Of a DNA stretch of 64,000 nt, positions 46,374 to 55,438 are shown piece after piece. The position numbers and the translations under genes were made by a program. The DNA comes from Phycisphaerales bacterium (GTDB taxonomy: Bacteria > Planctomycetota > Phycisphaerae > Phycisphaerales > UBA1924): positions 62,001 through 126,000 of the forward strand of contig JAEPOJ010000004.1 in assembly GCA_017642965.1 (NCBI GenBank), written 5' to 3'. How positions within the stretch are numbered: position 1 is the stretch's first letter; each line of letters opens with the position of its first letter. A model generated the notes under the pieces. It was not told where the DNA came from. It did no database searches and saw nothing but the letters and a program-made list of their open reading frames with translations.

Positions 46374-47396
46374 TCACTCGCCCATCGCATCGCGGCATTC
46401 GTCGAACAGACGGTACTGATCCGTCGCGATCAGGTCGACGCCCGCTTCGAGCTGCGCTTGCCAGCGCACCCGGGCCGCCTCGATCGAGCCGGTGTTATAC
46501 CCGCCGCTGTACCCAAAGACCGCGCCGTCCGCCTTGGAGTGCCCGTTGATCGTGTAGAACCGGATGAAGTAACCCATCTCGTGCGCATGCTCGACGAGGG
46601 CGCGCAGCCGCTCGGCCTCCGCTGGCGTCCAATCGCCCGCACCGTTCGCTCCGCCGGCCTCGACGACGTGCCACGAGTTGTTCCACCAGCGGTGAAAGTT
46701 GTCCGCGGGTGTATCGATCATCTCGCTTGGTGGAAACTCAACGCGGGCGTGCCGCTTCTGCTCGGCGCTCATCCCGCTTGTATCCGGCCCGCTCGCACGG
46801 CGCCGCCCGAACGCAAGGATGGGCGCGCCCTGCTCCAGATCGTCGTGAAACACACGGCGCTGGTCGGGCGTCCCGGTCAGCAGAACCATAATCGGCCCGA
46901 CCTCAAGCGACCGACGCTCAGAAACAGACGCCGCACGCGGCGCAGTAGTCAGCCAGTCCTGATATCGCTGCAGCGTCCGGTGGATCGCCTCGATGTGCCC
47001 CGGCTCGTCGTCCTTGATGTCCAGATCCAGCACGATCATCGGCCAGCCATCACGCTCACCCGGATCGCTCTCCGCCCGCACAATCGATGCCTCCACATCC
47101 GCGCGCACCCGCTCGAAGAAGTGCTCCGCGAGCGAGGGCTCGCCGCCATCGAACGGGCCGTTGTGCGCCACGATCGAGGCTGGAATGCCATCGCCATCGT
47201 GATCCGCCCAGCACAGGTCCTGCTCGATGGAGATCGGGTACCCGGTCGCCAAAGCCCGGTCGATACGCTCCACCCACATCCCGGCGTATGGATAACAGTT
47301 GTGCGCGCTCAGCAACGAACGCTCGCCCGGCTCGTACCCACCGAGCACACTCGATGACACCGCTGAAAACACCATCCCGATCCAGATCCTGCGCAT
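46374..47396 (-). CDS. Secreted PI-PLC/GDPD-like phosphodiesterase
   Basis: A 340-residue exported TIM-barrel protein. A signal peptide is followed by LLSAHNCYPYAG, the characteristic first histidine region of PI-PLC-like proteins (compare SAHNSYP), then SIEQDLCW, IVAHNGPF and the later acidic strands (VLDLDIKD). Such enzymes hydrolyse phosphodiester bonds in lipid head groups, calcium-dependent in part of the family. Key catalytic residues other than the two His cannot be verified here. Start 47396 (ATG) with a GAGAGG site is preferred over an in-frame TTG at 47399. Confidence 0.68.
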   Translation of the reverse strand: MRRIWIGMVFSAVSSSVLGGYEPGERSLLSAHNCYPYAGMWVERIDRALATGYPISIEQDLCWADHDGDGIPASIVAHNGPFDGGEPSLAEHFFERVRADVEASIVRAESDPGERDGWPMIVLDLDIKDDEPGHIEAIHRTLQRYQDWLTTAPRAASVSERRSLEVGPIMVLLTGTPDQRRVFHDDLEQGAPILAFGRRRASGPDTSGMSAEQKRHARVEFPPSEMIDTPADNFHRWWNNSWHVVEAGGANGAGDWTPAEAERLRALVEHAHEMGYFIRFYTINGHSKADGAVFGYSGGYNTGSIEAARVRWQAQLEAGVDLIATDQYRLFDECRDAMGE

Positions 47397-47494
47397 CAAG
47401 GCCTCTCAATACAGTTCGTGTGAAGACTGCGCTCACGCCCGCTGGCGATCGCATGGGCAGGTACCATACACGATCTGAGCAAGGGAGCAAGCCG

Positions 47495-48823
47495 ATGCCG
47501 CGGATCACCGAGGGCGATCAGAACCTGAGCGTGGAACGAGCGCACTGGCAGAGCGCCTCGCCCACGAACCACACCCTCCATCGCGATACTGAGCTGTACT
47601 ACCACCAGGTCCTCTCGACACCATGCCTGGATCAGATCGTGCGGGCAGAAGGTCCGTACATCTACACCGTGTCCGAGCGCCGCCTTCTTGATTTCCACGG
47701 CAACTCGGTCCACCAGCTCGGATTTGGGCACCCGAATGTGATCCGCGCGATCGAGGAGCAGATGCGATCGCTCCCCTACTGCACCCGGCGCTACACAAAC
47801 GACTCCGCCGTTGAGCTCGCCGAGCGCCTTGTCGCCCACGCGCCCGGGGATCTGTGCGATCATGCGCGTGTCCTGCTCTGCCCCAGCGGTTCCGCGGCCG
47901 TCGGCATCGCGCTCAAAATCGCCCGGGCCTGCACCGGACGCCACAAGACCATCGCGTTCCACGACTCCTTCCACGGCGCCACGCTCGACGCCGCATCGCT
48001 GAGCGGCCAAAACCTCTTCCACCGCGGCATGGGCCCCATGATGCCGGGCGTCATGCACGCCCAACCACCCGCATACCCCCAATGCACCTCCTGTACGAAT
48101 GCTTGCTGCAGCAATACCTGCGCCGTGCCAATCGAAGAACTGCTGGACCAGCACGACGTCGCAGCGGTCATCGCCGAGCCCATCCGGGCGACAACCGTCC
48201 GCCTCGCCCCAATGTCCTACTGGAGGCGCATTCGCAAGGCCTGCGACGCGACCGGCACCCTGCTGATCTTCGACGAGATTCCAACCGGACTCGGGCGCTC
48301 GGGCACGCTCTGGGCCACAGAGCACACAGGCGTGACACCGGACCTGATGGTCATCGGCAAGGGGCTGGGCGGTGGGATCTTTCCGCAGGCAGCCGTTGTC
48401 GGTCGCTCAGAACTCAACGACACAGGCCCGACGCCCGTACGCGAGCTCGCGCTCGGCCACTACACGCACGAGAAGTCACCCGTCGGCGCCGCCGCGGCGA
48501 TCGCCACGCTGGACACGATCATCAGCGAGCGGCTCGTGCAGCGTTCCCACGAGCTCGGCAGGGCGTGGCGCAACCGCTACGCGGACGAGTTCAACTCGAT
48601 GCACTGCGTCCGTGATCTGCGCCAGGTCGGGCTTATGCTCGCGATCGAGTTGGAAGATGCAGACCACGCAGACCGCGCGATGTACGAATGCCTCCGCAAG
48701 GGCGTGAGCTACAAGGTCGGCGGCGGAAATACGCTCGTGCTCTTCCCGCCGATCAACATTGAGCAGCGACTGCTCGACGGCGCGACGCGGGTCATCCTCG
48801 ACGCGATCGTGGCGACCGCGTAG
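47495..48823 (+). CDS. PbfA-like class III PLP lyase (aminophosphonate pathway)
   Basis: A 442-residue fold-type I PLP enzyme. PLP-lysine K289 in VIGKGLGGGIFPQA, and LIFDEIPTGLG before it. PbfA-type enzymes convert (R)-2-amino-1-hydroxyethylphosphonate to phosphonoacetaldehyde and ammonia. I assign this subfamily from its overall pattern and its neighbours, a phosphonatase-like hydrolase, an FAD oxidoreductase and PhnCDE; general class III transaminase is the alternative. Unusual: a cluster of five cysteines at about residues 197-209 (CTSCTNACCSNTC), which could bind a metal. The start at 47495 with AAGGGAG is preferred over the open frame from 47087. Confidence 0.75.
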   Translation: MPRITEGDQNLSVERAHWQSASPTNHTLHRDTELYYHQVLSTPCLDQIVRAEGPYIYTVSERRLLDFHGNSVHQLGFGHPNVIRAIEEQMRSLPYCTRRYTNDSAVELAERLVAHAPGDLCDHARVLLCPSGSAAVGIALKIARACTGRHKTIAFHDSFHGATLDAASLSGQNLFHRGMGPMMPGVMHAQPPAYPQCTSCTNACCSNTCAVPIEELLDQHDVAAVIAEPIRATTVRLAPMSYWRRIRKACDATGTLLIFDEIPTGLGRSGTLWATEHTGVTPDLMVIGKGLGGGIFPQAAVVGRSELNDTGPTPVRELALGHYTHEKSPVGAAAAIATLDTIISERLVQRSHELGRAWRNRYADEFNSMHCVRDLRQVGLMLAIELEDADHADRAMYECLRKGVSYKVGGGNTLVLFPPINIEQRLLDGATRVILDAIVATA

Positions 48824-48956
48824 GCCTGCTGAACCAAGATTCACCCGATCTTTGCACGCCCTGAGACGCTCCACAGCATCGGCGTGGTATGGTAACTCCT
48901 GACATCGCACGCAGCCGAACACAAACGTTCTTTGCTCGGCGCCTCCCGAGAGATCT

Positions 48957-51467
48957 ATGCATCTACACATTCTGCACACGATCGGCGCCATCCTTATCGC
49001 TGGAACCACATCACACGCAGCAGACGGCTGGACACCCGCGGACCTCGCGGGCGATACACCCAGCGGCGTGCTCCGCTACCAGATCCTCGATGCCGACGGC
49101 AACCCGGCCCCCGCCAGACTGACTTTCATCGCGCCCGACGGCTCGCGCCCGCAGCTCTTCTCAAACGACCAAGCGCGCCCGGGAGACCTCGCGGTGCGCC
49201 GCAACGTGGTGTACACCCTGTCCGGGTCGGGCGCGATCACGGTGCCAGTGGGCACCTACACGGTTTGGGCATCGCGCGGGATGGAGTACGAGGTCGAATC
49301 GCGCACGATCGAGATCACGCCCTTCCATGAGGCCATCTGGACGCCGCGCCTCGAGCGGGAGCTGGACACCACCGGCTGGGTGAGCGGCGACTTCCACCTG
49401 CACACGCTCACGCACTCGGGGCATGGCGACTCCAACATGCCAGAGCGCGTGATCTCACTCATCGGCGAGGGTGTCGAGTTCGCGGTCGCCACAGACCACA
49501 ACCACAACACGGACTACGAGCCCACCATGCGCGACCTGGGCGTCCCCGAAGCCCTTCGGGCCGTGGTGGGCAACGAAGTCTCGACGCCAATCGGCCACTT
49601 CAACGCTTTCCCGCTCGATGCCGACGAGCCGATCATCGACCCCGAGATCCACGACGGCCACGAGCTCTTCAAGATCATCCGTGAGCAGAAGAACGACTTC
49701 GGGACGGTCCCGGTCGTGCAGGTCAACCACCCCCGCTGGGGCGGGATCGACTACTTCGGCAGCTTCGGGCTCGACCCCGTCACCGCGACGACAGACAACG
49801 AGAAGTTCTCCTACGACTTCGACTCGGTCGAGATCTTCAACGAGAACGAGGGCTGGGGCTACATCGACGCCGACGAAAGCGACCTGCCGCTCGGATCCGG
49901 TTCCTTCAGCGTTCTGCGCGACTGGTTCAACCTGCTCAACCGCGGGCACCGCATCGCGGCGGTCGGCAACTCGGACTCACACGACGTGGCCTCGGAGCTG
50001 GCCGGCTGGCCGCGCAACTACATCGCGAGCTCCACCGATGTACCGCACCTGATCGACCCCGCCGAGATCGCCGCCAACATCCGCGCAAAGCGTGTCTACA
50101 CCACCTACGGCCCGATCGTCGACTTCTCGGTCAACGGCGTCCCCATGGGCGGCGACACCAACACAACCCCCAACACCACGCACGACCGCGACGCCGGGTG
50201 GGTCGATGTCGCGATGCGCGTGCGCGTTCCCACCTGGATCGACTGCGATCGGGTCATGATTGTCGTCAATGGCGAGATCATGAAGACGATCGACGTGAGC
50301 GATCAGCACGGCGTGCTCCGCCTTGACACGGTCGAACGCCTCAAGCTCTCCGGGGACAGCTGGGTCTCGCTGCTGGTCGAGGGCGACGACCCGCTCGACC
50401 CGATCGTCCACACCCAGGGACGCCCAATCTACCCGTGGGCGGTCCTCAATCCGGTCTGGGTCGATGCGGACAACGATGGACGCTGGACCGCGCCAGTCGA
50501 GCAGGCCAGGATCGCATTGCGTCAGAACCGGCCCGAACAGATTCGTGAAGGACTCATCAACGCCCCCGCCAGCGCGTGGGAGTGCACGCTGATCGCCGCG
50601 GCAGAGTCCGACACCTTCCACGCTGACCTCATCCGCGAGGCGCTCGGCCACGACAGCCGGCGCGTGCGCCTTGCCGCCACAGGTGCACTGCAGACGCAGC
50701 TTGCCCGGCTCCAGGAGCGAGGCAGCGATCTAGATGAATCCCAGCGGCGGATCTGGCTTGGTGCTCTGCGAGATGCGCGAGCACTCGCCGGCGCCAACGA
50801 GTACCTCCGCATGCGTCTGCTGCTTGCACTGAAGGCGGCCGGCGATATCGACGTCGAGCGTGACGCCCTCGCCATGCTCGCCGACGAGGAACAACGCGCC
50901 GCGCTGCGCAACGGCTTCGACAAAATGCTCTCGCAGATCGTCACTGGCAGCTTCATCTCCAACTGGAGCATCGCCGGCTACTTCAACGCCCCGAGCTTCA
51001 GCACGCTCGAAGTCGCGATGACCCCCGCCGAGATCAACCCCCGCGCCGAGCAATACAGCGCGGGCAAGGACGGCGAACCGATCAAATGGGTGACGCACAA
51101 CGCAGACTCCGAGGGCTATGTGGATCTTGAGGCGTTCAGCCGTGACGCGTCTCCGGACAACGCGATCGCGACCGCTCGCATCTGGTTTGTGTCTGATGGA
51201 TCGGAGATCGCCTATACCTTCGGGGCGGACGACGCATCGCGCGTCATGCTCAACAGCGAGATACTGTACGAAGACTTCGACGATCACAGCGCCAACCCGC
51301 TCCAGCAGGTCGGCATGATGAAACCCAGGGAAGGCGTAAACCTCCTGACAGTCAGTGTCGAGAACGGCACTGGCGGCTACGGCTTCTATCTCCGCATCTT
51401 CGACGAAGAGGTCGTCGAGTCGATCTCCACCACCCCACCGGAAACCCTCTCCGAAAGGTCACGATGA
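48957..51467 (+). CDS. CehA/McbA family PHP-type metallohydrolase
   Basis: An 836-residue exported protein. A signal peptide (MHLHILHTIGAILIAGTTSH) is followed by a beta domain and a PHP-type metallohydrolase domain with GDFHLHTLTHSGHG, VEFAVATDHNHN, VGNEVSTPIGHFNAF and VGNSDSHDV. A helical segment and a C-terminal beta domain (FGADDASRVMLNSE, like carbohydrate-binding modules) complete it. CehA/McbA enzymes hydrolyse carbamate esters such as carbaryl; PHP domains in general cleave phosphoesters. Its last four bases overlap the next gene (ATGA). In this operon it may act on a phosphonate ester, but that is inference. Confidence 0.8.
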   Translation: MHLHILHTIGAILIAGTTSHAADGWTPADLAGDTPSGVLRYQILDADGNPAPARLTFIAPDGSRPQLFSNDQARPGDLAVRRNVVYTLSGSGAITVPVGTYTVWASRGMEYEVESRTIEITPFHEAIWTPRLERELDTTGWVSGDFHLHTLTHSGHGDSNMPERVISLIGEGVEFAVATDHNHNTDYEPTMRDLGVPEALRAVVGNEVSTPIGHFNAFPLDADEPIIDPEIHDGHELFKIIREQKNDFGTVPVVQVNHPRWGGIDYFGSFGLDPVTATTDNEKFSYDFDSVEIFNENEGWGYIDADESDLPLGSGSFSVLRDWFNLLNRGHRIAAVGNSDSHDVASELAGWPRNYIASSTDVPHLIDPAEIAANIRAKRVYTTYGPIVDFSVNGVPMGGDTNTTPNTTHDRDAGWVDVAMRVRVPTWIDCDRVMIVVNGEIMKTIDVSDQHGVLRLDTVERLKLSGDSWVSLLVEGDDPLDPIVHTQGRPIYPWAVLNPVWVDADNDGRWTAPVEQARIALRQNRPEQIREGLINAPASAWECTLIAAAESDTFHADLIREALGHDSRRVRLAATGALQTQLARLQERGSDLDESQRRIWLGALRDARALAGANEYLRMRLLLALKAAGDIDVERDALAMLADEEQRAALRNGFDKMLSQIVTGSFISNWSIAGYFNAPSFSTLEVAMTPAEINPRAEQYSAGKDGEPIKWVTHNADSEGYVDLEAFSRDASPDNAIATARIWFVSDGSEIAYTFGADDASRVMLNSEILYEDFDDHSANPLQQVGMMKPREGVNLLTVSVENGTGGYGFYLRIFDEEVVESISTTPPETLSERSR

Positions 51468-52162
51468 GCAACATCCAACTCGTCATATTCGATATCGCGG
51501 GCACCAGCGTCAAGGATATCGGCTTCGTCGAGCACGCCTTCCTGAGCGTCTCCGACCGTCACGGGCTGGGCCTCGACGCCGCGTGGATCAAGCCCCGCAT
51601 GGGCGTCCACAAGCTCGCGGTGATGCGTGAAGCGCTCGATCACGCCGGCAAGCTCGACACCATCACGCCCGAGCAGCTATCCAGCGAGTTCGAGGACGCC
51701 ATCGACGAGCAGGTCCGGGCGGGCAGCGCCCCCGCGCTGCCCGGCTTCATCGAGCTCTTCAACGATCTCAACCAGGCCGGCGTGAAGGTCGCCTTTACCA
51801 CCGGCTTCTCCCGCAAAACCGCTGAAGCCGTGCTCAACGGAGCCGGCATCGACTACGAGACACTCGTCGCATCCGATGAGGTCGACAACGGACGCCCGGC
51901 GCCGGACATCGTGCTAGAGGCCATGCGTCGCGCAGGCATCAATGACCCCGCGCACGTCGCCGTCGTCGGCGATACCCCCAGCGATCTCGGCAGCGGCATC
52001 AGCGCCAATACCGCGCTGATCATCGGCGTCGGCCACGGCACCCACGCCCTGAGCGATCTCGAGGACCACCCCCACACCCACCTCGCCGCAGACATGAACG
52101 CACTCCGCGATATCCTCGCCCCCCACACCGGCATCCCAACCCACGAGCACGCCCATGGCTGA
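51464..52162 (+). CDS. Phosphonatase-like HAD hydrolase (PhnX-like)
   Basis: A 232-residue HAD hydrolase of the TIGR03351 type as I recall it. Motif I is FDIAGTSVK: nucleophile D10 with Ala at D+2, the phosphonatase arrangement instead of the DxD of ordinary HAD phosphatases. The cap has RMGVHKLAVM with K50 aligned to the Schiff-base lysine of PhnX (MGLLK in Bacillus). Motif III region (DNGRPAPDIVLEAM) and motif IV (VVGDTPSD) are present. It should cleave phosphonoacetaldehyde to acetaldehyde and phosphate. It overlaps the PHP hydrolase by four bases and the oxidoreductase by eight. Confidence 0.85.
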   Translation: MSNIQLVIFDIAGTSVKDIGFVEHAFLSVSDRHGLGLDAAWIKPRMGVHKLAVMREALDHAGKLDTITPEQLSSEFEDAIDEQVRAGSAPALPGFIELFNDLNQAGVKVAFTTGFSRKTAEAVLNGAGIDYETLVASDEVDNGRPAPDIVLEAMRRAGINDPAHVAVVGDTPSDLGSGISANTALIIGVGHGTHALSDLEDHPHTHLAADMNALRDILAPHTGIPTHEHAHG

Positions 52163-53327
52163 TTCGGACGTCCTGATCGTCGGTGCCGGCATCGTCGGTC
52201 TCGCGACCGCCATCGCCGCGCACCGCTGCGGGCATCGCGTGACGATCGTCGATCGCCACCACACCCCGATCGGTGCCTCGATCCGAAACTTCGGCATGAT
52301 CTGGCCCATCGGCCAACCAAGTGGGCCGCTTCTCGACCTCGCGATGCGCAGCCGCACTATCTGGCTCGAACTCGCCAATCAGGCGGGCTTCTTCTGCGAA
52401 CAGTCCGGCTCCATGCACCTCGCCTACCGCGAGGACGAACTGCGGGTTCTCGAAGAGTTCATCGCCACCGAGGGCGAAGAGCGCCGCGCCCAGCTCCTCT
52501 CACCCGAGGACGTCCGCACGCAGACGCCCGGGGTCAACCCCGTCAGCCTCCTCGGCGGGATGTACTCGCCCCTCGAGCTCAACGTCGAGTCACGCACCGC
52601 AATACAGAAGATCTGGGATTGGATCGCCGCCCAGCCCGGCATCGAGCTGATCAGCGGCTTCGAGGCGGCGCACATCGCGCCAAACCGCGTCGAATCGAGC
52701 GACGGGCGAGTGCGAGAGGGCGACCACATATACCTGACCACCGGCAGCGACGGAGTCACGCACTACCCCGACTGCTTCCCGAGCGACGCCTTCACACCCT
52801 GCAAGCTCCAGATGATGCGCACCATCCCACAGCCCGGTGGCTGGAAGATGGGCACCCACGTCGCCGGCGGCTGGACACTCCGCCACTACGACGCTTTCGC
52901 CGATTGCCCGTCCCTGCCACAGCTCAAAGAACGCATCAGCCGCGAGCTGCCCGAGTTCGACATACACGGCATCCACATCATGCTCTCGCAGCACTCCGCG
53001 GGTGACCTGGTGATCGGCGACTCGCACGTCTACGGCGACGCCATCACCCCGTTCGATGACGACCGCATCAATCACCTGATCCTCAAGCACGCCAAGCAAC
53101 TCGTCGATGCCCCCAGCTGGGAGATCGACAAGCGCTGGCACGGTATCTACCTGAAACGCACCGACGGTCGCTCGCTATTCGTCGATCAGCCCGAACCGGG
53201 CGTCACGATCATTAACGCGATGGGCGGCGCGGGCATGACGCTTTCCTTTGGCGTCGCCGACCTCGTGATCCGCGACCCGGACACCGCGATCGCCAACTTC
53301 GGCTCACGCATCACACAAAGCGTTTAA
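52155..53327 (+). CDS. FAD-dependent oxidoreductase of the TIGR03364 type
   Basis: A 390-residue DAO-fold oxidoreductase. The FAD-binding strand is VLIVGAGIVGLATAIAAH (GxGxxG) at the N-terminus and the C-terminal GxxG region is INAMGGAGMTLSFG. TIGR03364 enzymes accompany phosphonate genes, and characterised relatives (PbfC/PbfD) oxidise N-methylated aminoethylphosphonates; I state that from memory of the literature. It is the fourth gene of the operon, overlapping the hydrolase by eight bases. Its last 17 bases overlap the convergent phnE. Confidence 0.82.
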   Translation: MADSDVLIVGAGIVGLATAIAAHRCGHRVTIVDRHHTPIGASIRNFGMIWPIGQPSGPLLDLAMRSRTIWLELANQAGFFCEQSGSMHLAYREDELRVLEEFIATEGEERRAQLLSPEDVRTQTPGVNPVSLLGGMYSPLELNVESRTAIQKIWDWIAAQPGIELISGFEAAHIAPNRVESSDGRVREGDHIYLTTGSDGVTHYPDCFPSDAFTPCKLQMMRTIPQPGGWKMGTHVAGGWTLRHYDAFADCPSLPQLKERISRELPEFDIHGIHIMLSQHSAGDLVIGDSHVYGDAITPFDDDRINHLILKHAKQLVDAPSWEIDKRWHGIYLKRTDGRSLFVDQPEPGVTIINAMGGAGMTLSFGVADLVIRDPDTAIANFGSRITQSV

Positions 53328-54528
53328 CGATCCACGAGCACCCGAAGTCGATGATCGAGACCAGGATGATGATGATCAGCATGATCGTCGCCACCTCCTG
53401 AAACTGATACGACTTGAGCTTCGCGTCGATCAGGAACCCGACCCCGCCAGCGCCAACAAGCCCCAGCACGGACGCCGAGCGCACGTTGCTCTCGAACCGC
53501 AGCAGCGTCTGCGAGATCACGATCGGGAAGACCTGCGGCAGCACCGCGAACGAGATCACGTGCGGCGAGGGCGCCCCGCTCGCCAGCACGCCCTCCACCT
53601 CACCCCGGCCGATCGTGTCCAATGCGTCTGCGAAGACCTTGCCGAGCACACCGAACGTGTGCACCGCCAGCGCCAGCACGCCGGCGAACGGCCCCAACCC
53701 AATCACCGCGACAAAGATCAGCGCCAGCACAAACTCGTTGAACCCGCGGCACGCATCGAACCCACGTCGGGTCAGAAAAGCCCCGAGCCGGCGCCCAGCC
53801 CGGTGCCAGATCGAGCTCCCCGTGCTCATGATCTCCAGCGATCGCTGCGACGCGATGAGCGAAATGGGCAACGCCGTGACAAACGCAAGCAAAGTCCCCC
53901 AGATCGCGATCGCGATCGTTTCAAGCGTGTATTCCATGTACAGCTCGATGGACTCACGCCCGGTCTCGAGCGGGAAGAAGCCGCCCTTTCGCTCCTGCTC
54001 CGCCCGCCTCGCCGAGCGCATCACGCGTCGCTCCCACTCCTCCTCCGTCAGCGCCGATCGCAGCTGCTCGTACCGCGTCTCCACATGCTGCTCGAACGCA
54101 TCTGGCCTCGGGTCCGTGCGCGTAAGCCCAAGCTCGCCCAGCACCTGCTTCTCCGCGTCCGATCGCAGGCTTAGGCGAGTCGTTCGGGCCGCTTGGTCGT
54201 ACACCCGCTCCCGCTCCTCTTCGCTCAGCGACCGCCCAAAGATGTACTCCACCGCCTGATCACGGTTGTTGATCAGCGTAACCGGGCTCAGCTCGCTCTT
54301 GTGCGCAGACCATGTCAGTGCCGAGAGGATCAGCAGCGGTGCCGCAAACCGTGTAGCCGTGAAGACCGCCGCGACCCCCGCAACAAGCGATGCCAGCGTG
54401 GTCGCGTTCGCGATATGCATCGAGAAGACCGTATGAAGCACGACGGTCATGCCGAGCAGAATCACCAGCGGGATGGCGAAACGCCAGATCGGCATCGGGC
54501 GTTTCTCAGGTGATGTTTCAGCCACCAT
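53311..54528 (-). CDS. phnE: Phosphonate ABC transporter permease PhnE with large N-terminal insertion
   Basis: A 405-residue permease of the PhnCDE phosphonate importer. The last part (about 230-400) is a standard inner-membrane permease with the EAA-like loop (GEVEGVLASGAPSPHVISFAVLPQ) and helices. The N-terminal 210 residues are unusual: two or three helices around the first 90 residues, then about 100 residues of charged soluble sequence (NNRDQAVEYIFGRSLSEEER to QERKGGFFPLE). Typical PhnE is about 260-280 residues. The Met at 54528 is preferred over the frame start at 54612 and overlaps phnD by 11 bases. Confidence 0.85.
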   Translation of the reverse strand: MVAETSPEKRPMPIWRFAIPLVILLGMTVVLHTVFSMHIANATTLASLVAGVAAVFTATRFAAPLLILSALTWSAHKSELSPVTLINNRDQAVEYIFGRSLSEEERERVYDQAARTTRLSLRSDAEKQVLGELGLTRTDPRPDAFEQHVETRYEQLRSALTEEEWERRVMRSARRAEQERKGGFFPLETGRESIELYMEYTLETIAIAIWGTLLAFVTALPISLIASQRSLEIMSTGSSIWHRAGRRLGAFLTRRGFDACRGFNEFVLALIFVAVIGLGPFAGVLALAVHTFGVLGKVFADALDTIGRGEVEGVLASGAPSPHVISFAVLPQVFPIVISQTLLRFESNVRSASVLGLVGAGGVGFLIDAKLKSYQFQEVATIMLIIIILVSIIDFGCSWIVKRFV

Positions 54529-55438
54529 TCGCTTCTGCCATTTCCGCCTTGCGTTGCTCAAGAACGCGGATGATGTCGTACTCCTCATCCGTCGCGTGCT
54601 CGAAGCCACCACGCGCCATCTGCTCCATGGCCTCCTCGTCCGTGCTCAGCTTGACCAGCGCCTCCGCTACCTGACGATGAAACGACTCAGGCAGATCATC
54701 ACGCACCGCGATCACACCGGCGGGGATCATCGGGCTACGCCAGATCTCAACCAGATTCGAAGAGTCCAGCCCCGACTGCTCCATCGCACGCAGGTCCAGC
54801 GTGTTCGTCGCCGCGACCTCAAGGTCGCGTGCGAGCACGGCCCGCACCGCGTTCCCGTGCGTCCCCGTGTAGGACACCTCGCCGAAGTACTCGTCAGGGC
54901 TCATCCCCGTCTCCTCGATGATCCCGATCGACGGTACCAGGAACCCAGATGTCGAGTTGGGTGTCGTGAACCCAAAACGCCGCCCCTTCGCCTCCGCGAG
55001 CGTTGTGATCCCCGAGTCCCTGTGCGTCACGATGATCCCGTAGTACCCCGCGAGCCCATCGAGATTCAGTTCCTTGGCCACCGCCACCGCCCCCGCGATC
55101 CGGTTCGCCTCGACGTAGCTCTTGGGCCCGAAATACACCACGTCGACCTGCTTGTTCTTCATCGCGGTGATGATGCCCAGGTACTCGGTCGCGCTGAACG
55201 CCTCCACCGGTCGACCCAACTCGCTCTCGAGCTGTGTGATCACGGGCTTGAACCGCTCGACGATGTCCGTGCCACCCTCTGAGGGAATCAGCCCGAAGCG
55301 GATCGGACCATCATCCACTGCCTCGGCTTGCGAAGAATCCACCTGCGCCGACGAGCCCGCGTCCGAGCAGCCCGCAATCAGAACAGAGACGATCGCGGCG
55401 AGCGCAAAGTTACACCAGAGCTTGAGGGAGTCTTGCAT
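54518..55438 (-). CDS. phnD: Phosphonate-binding lipoprotein PhnD
   Basis: A 306-residue substrate-binding lipoprotein of a phosphonate importer. The signal peptide ends in lipobox LIAGC. The mature protein has the PhnD-type segments GLIPSEGGTDIVERFKPVI and AMKNKQVDVVYFGPKSY, and the family motif GRRFGFTTPNSTSGFLVPS. It captures aminophosphonates, probably 2-aminoethylphosphonate, at the outer face of the inner membrane. Its start overlaps the end of phnC by 29 bases and its end overlaps phnE, so the three are translated together. Confidence 0.9.
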   Translation of the reverse strand: MQDSLKLWCNFALAAIVSVLIAGCSDAGSSAQVDSSQAEAVDDGPIRFGLIPSEGGTDIVERFKPVITQLESELGRPVEAFSATEYLGIITAMKNKQVDVVYFGPKSYVEANRIAGAVAVAKELNLDGLAGYYGIIVTHRDSGITTLAEAKGRRFGFTTPNSTSGFLVPSIGIIEETGMSPDEYFGEVSYTGTHGNAVRAVLARDLEVAATNTLDLRAMEQSGLDSSNLVEIWRSPMIPAGVIAVRDDLPESFHRQVAEALVKLSTDEEAMEQMARGGFEHATDEEYDIIRVLEQRKAEMAEANGG

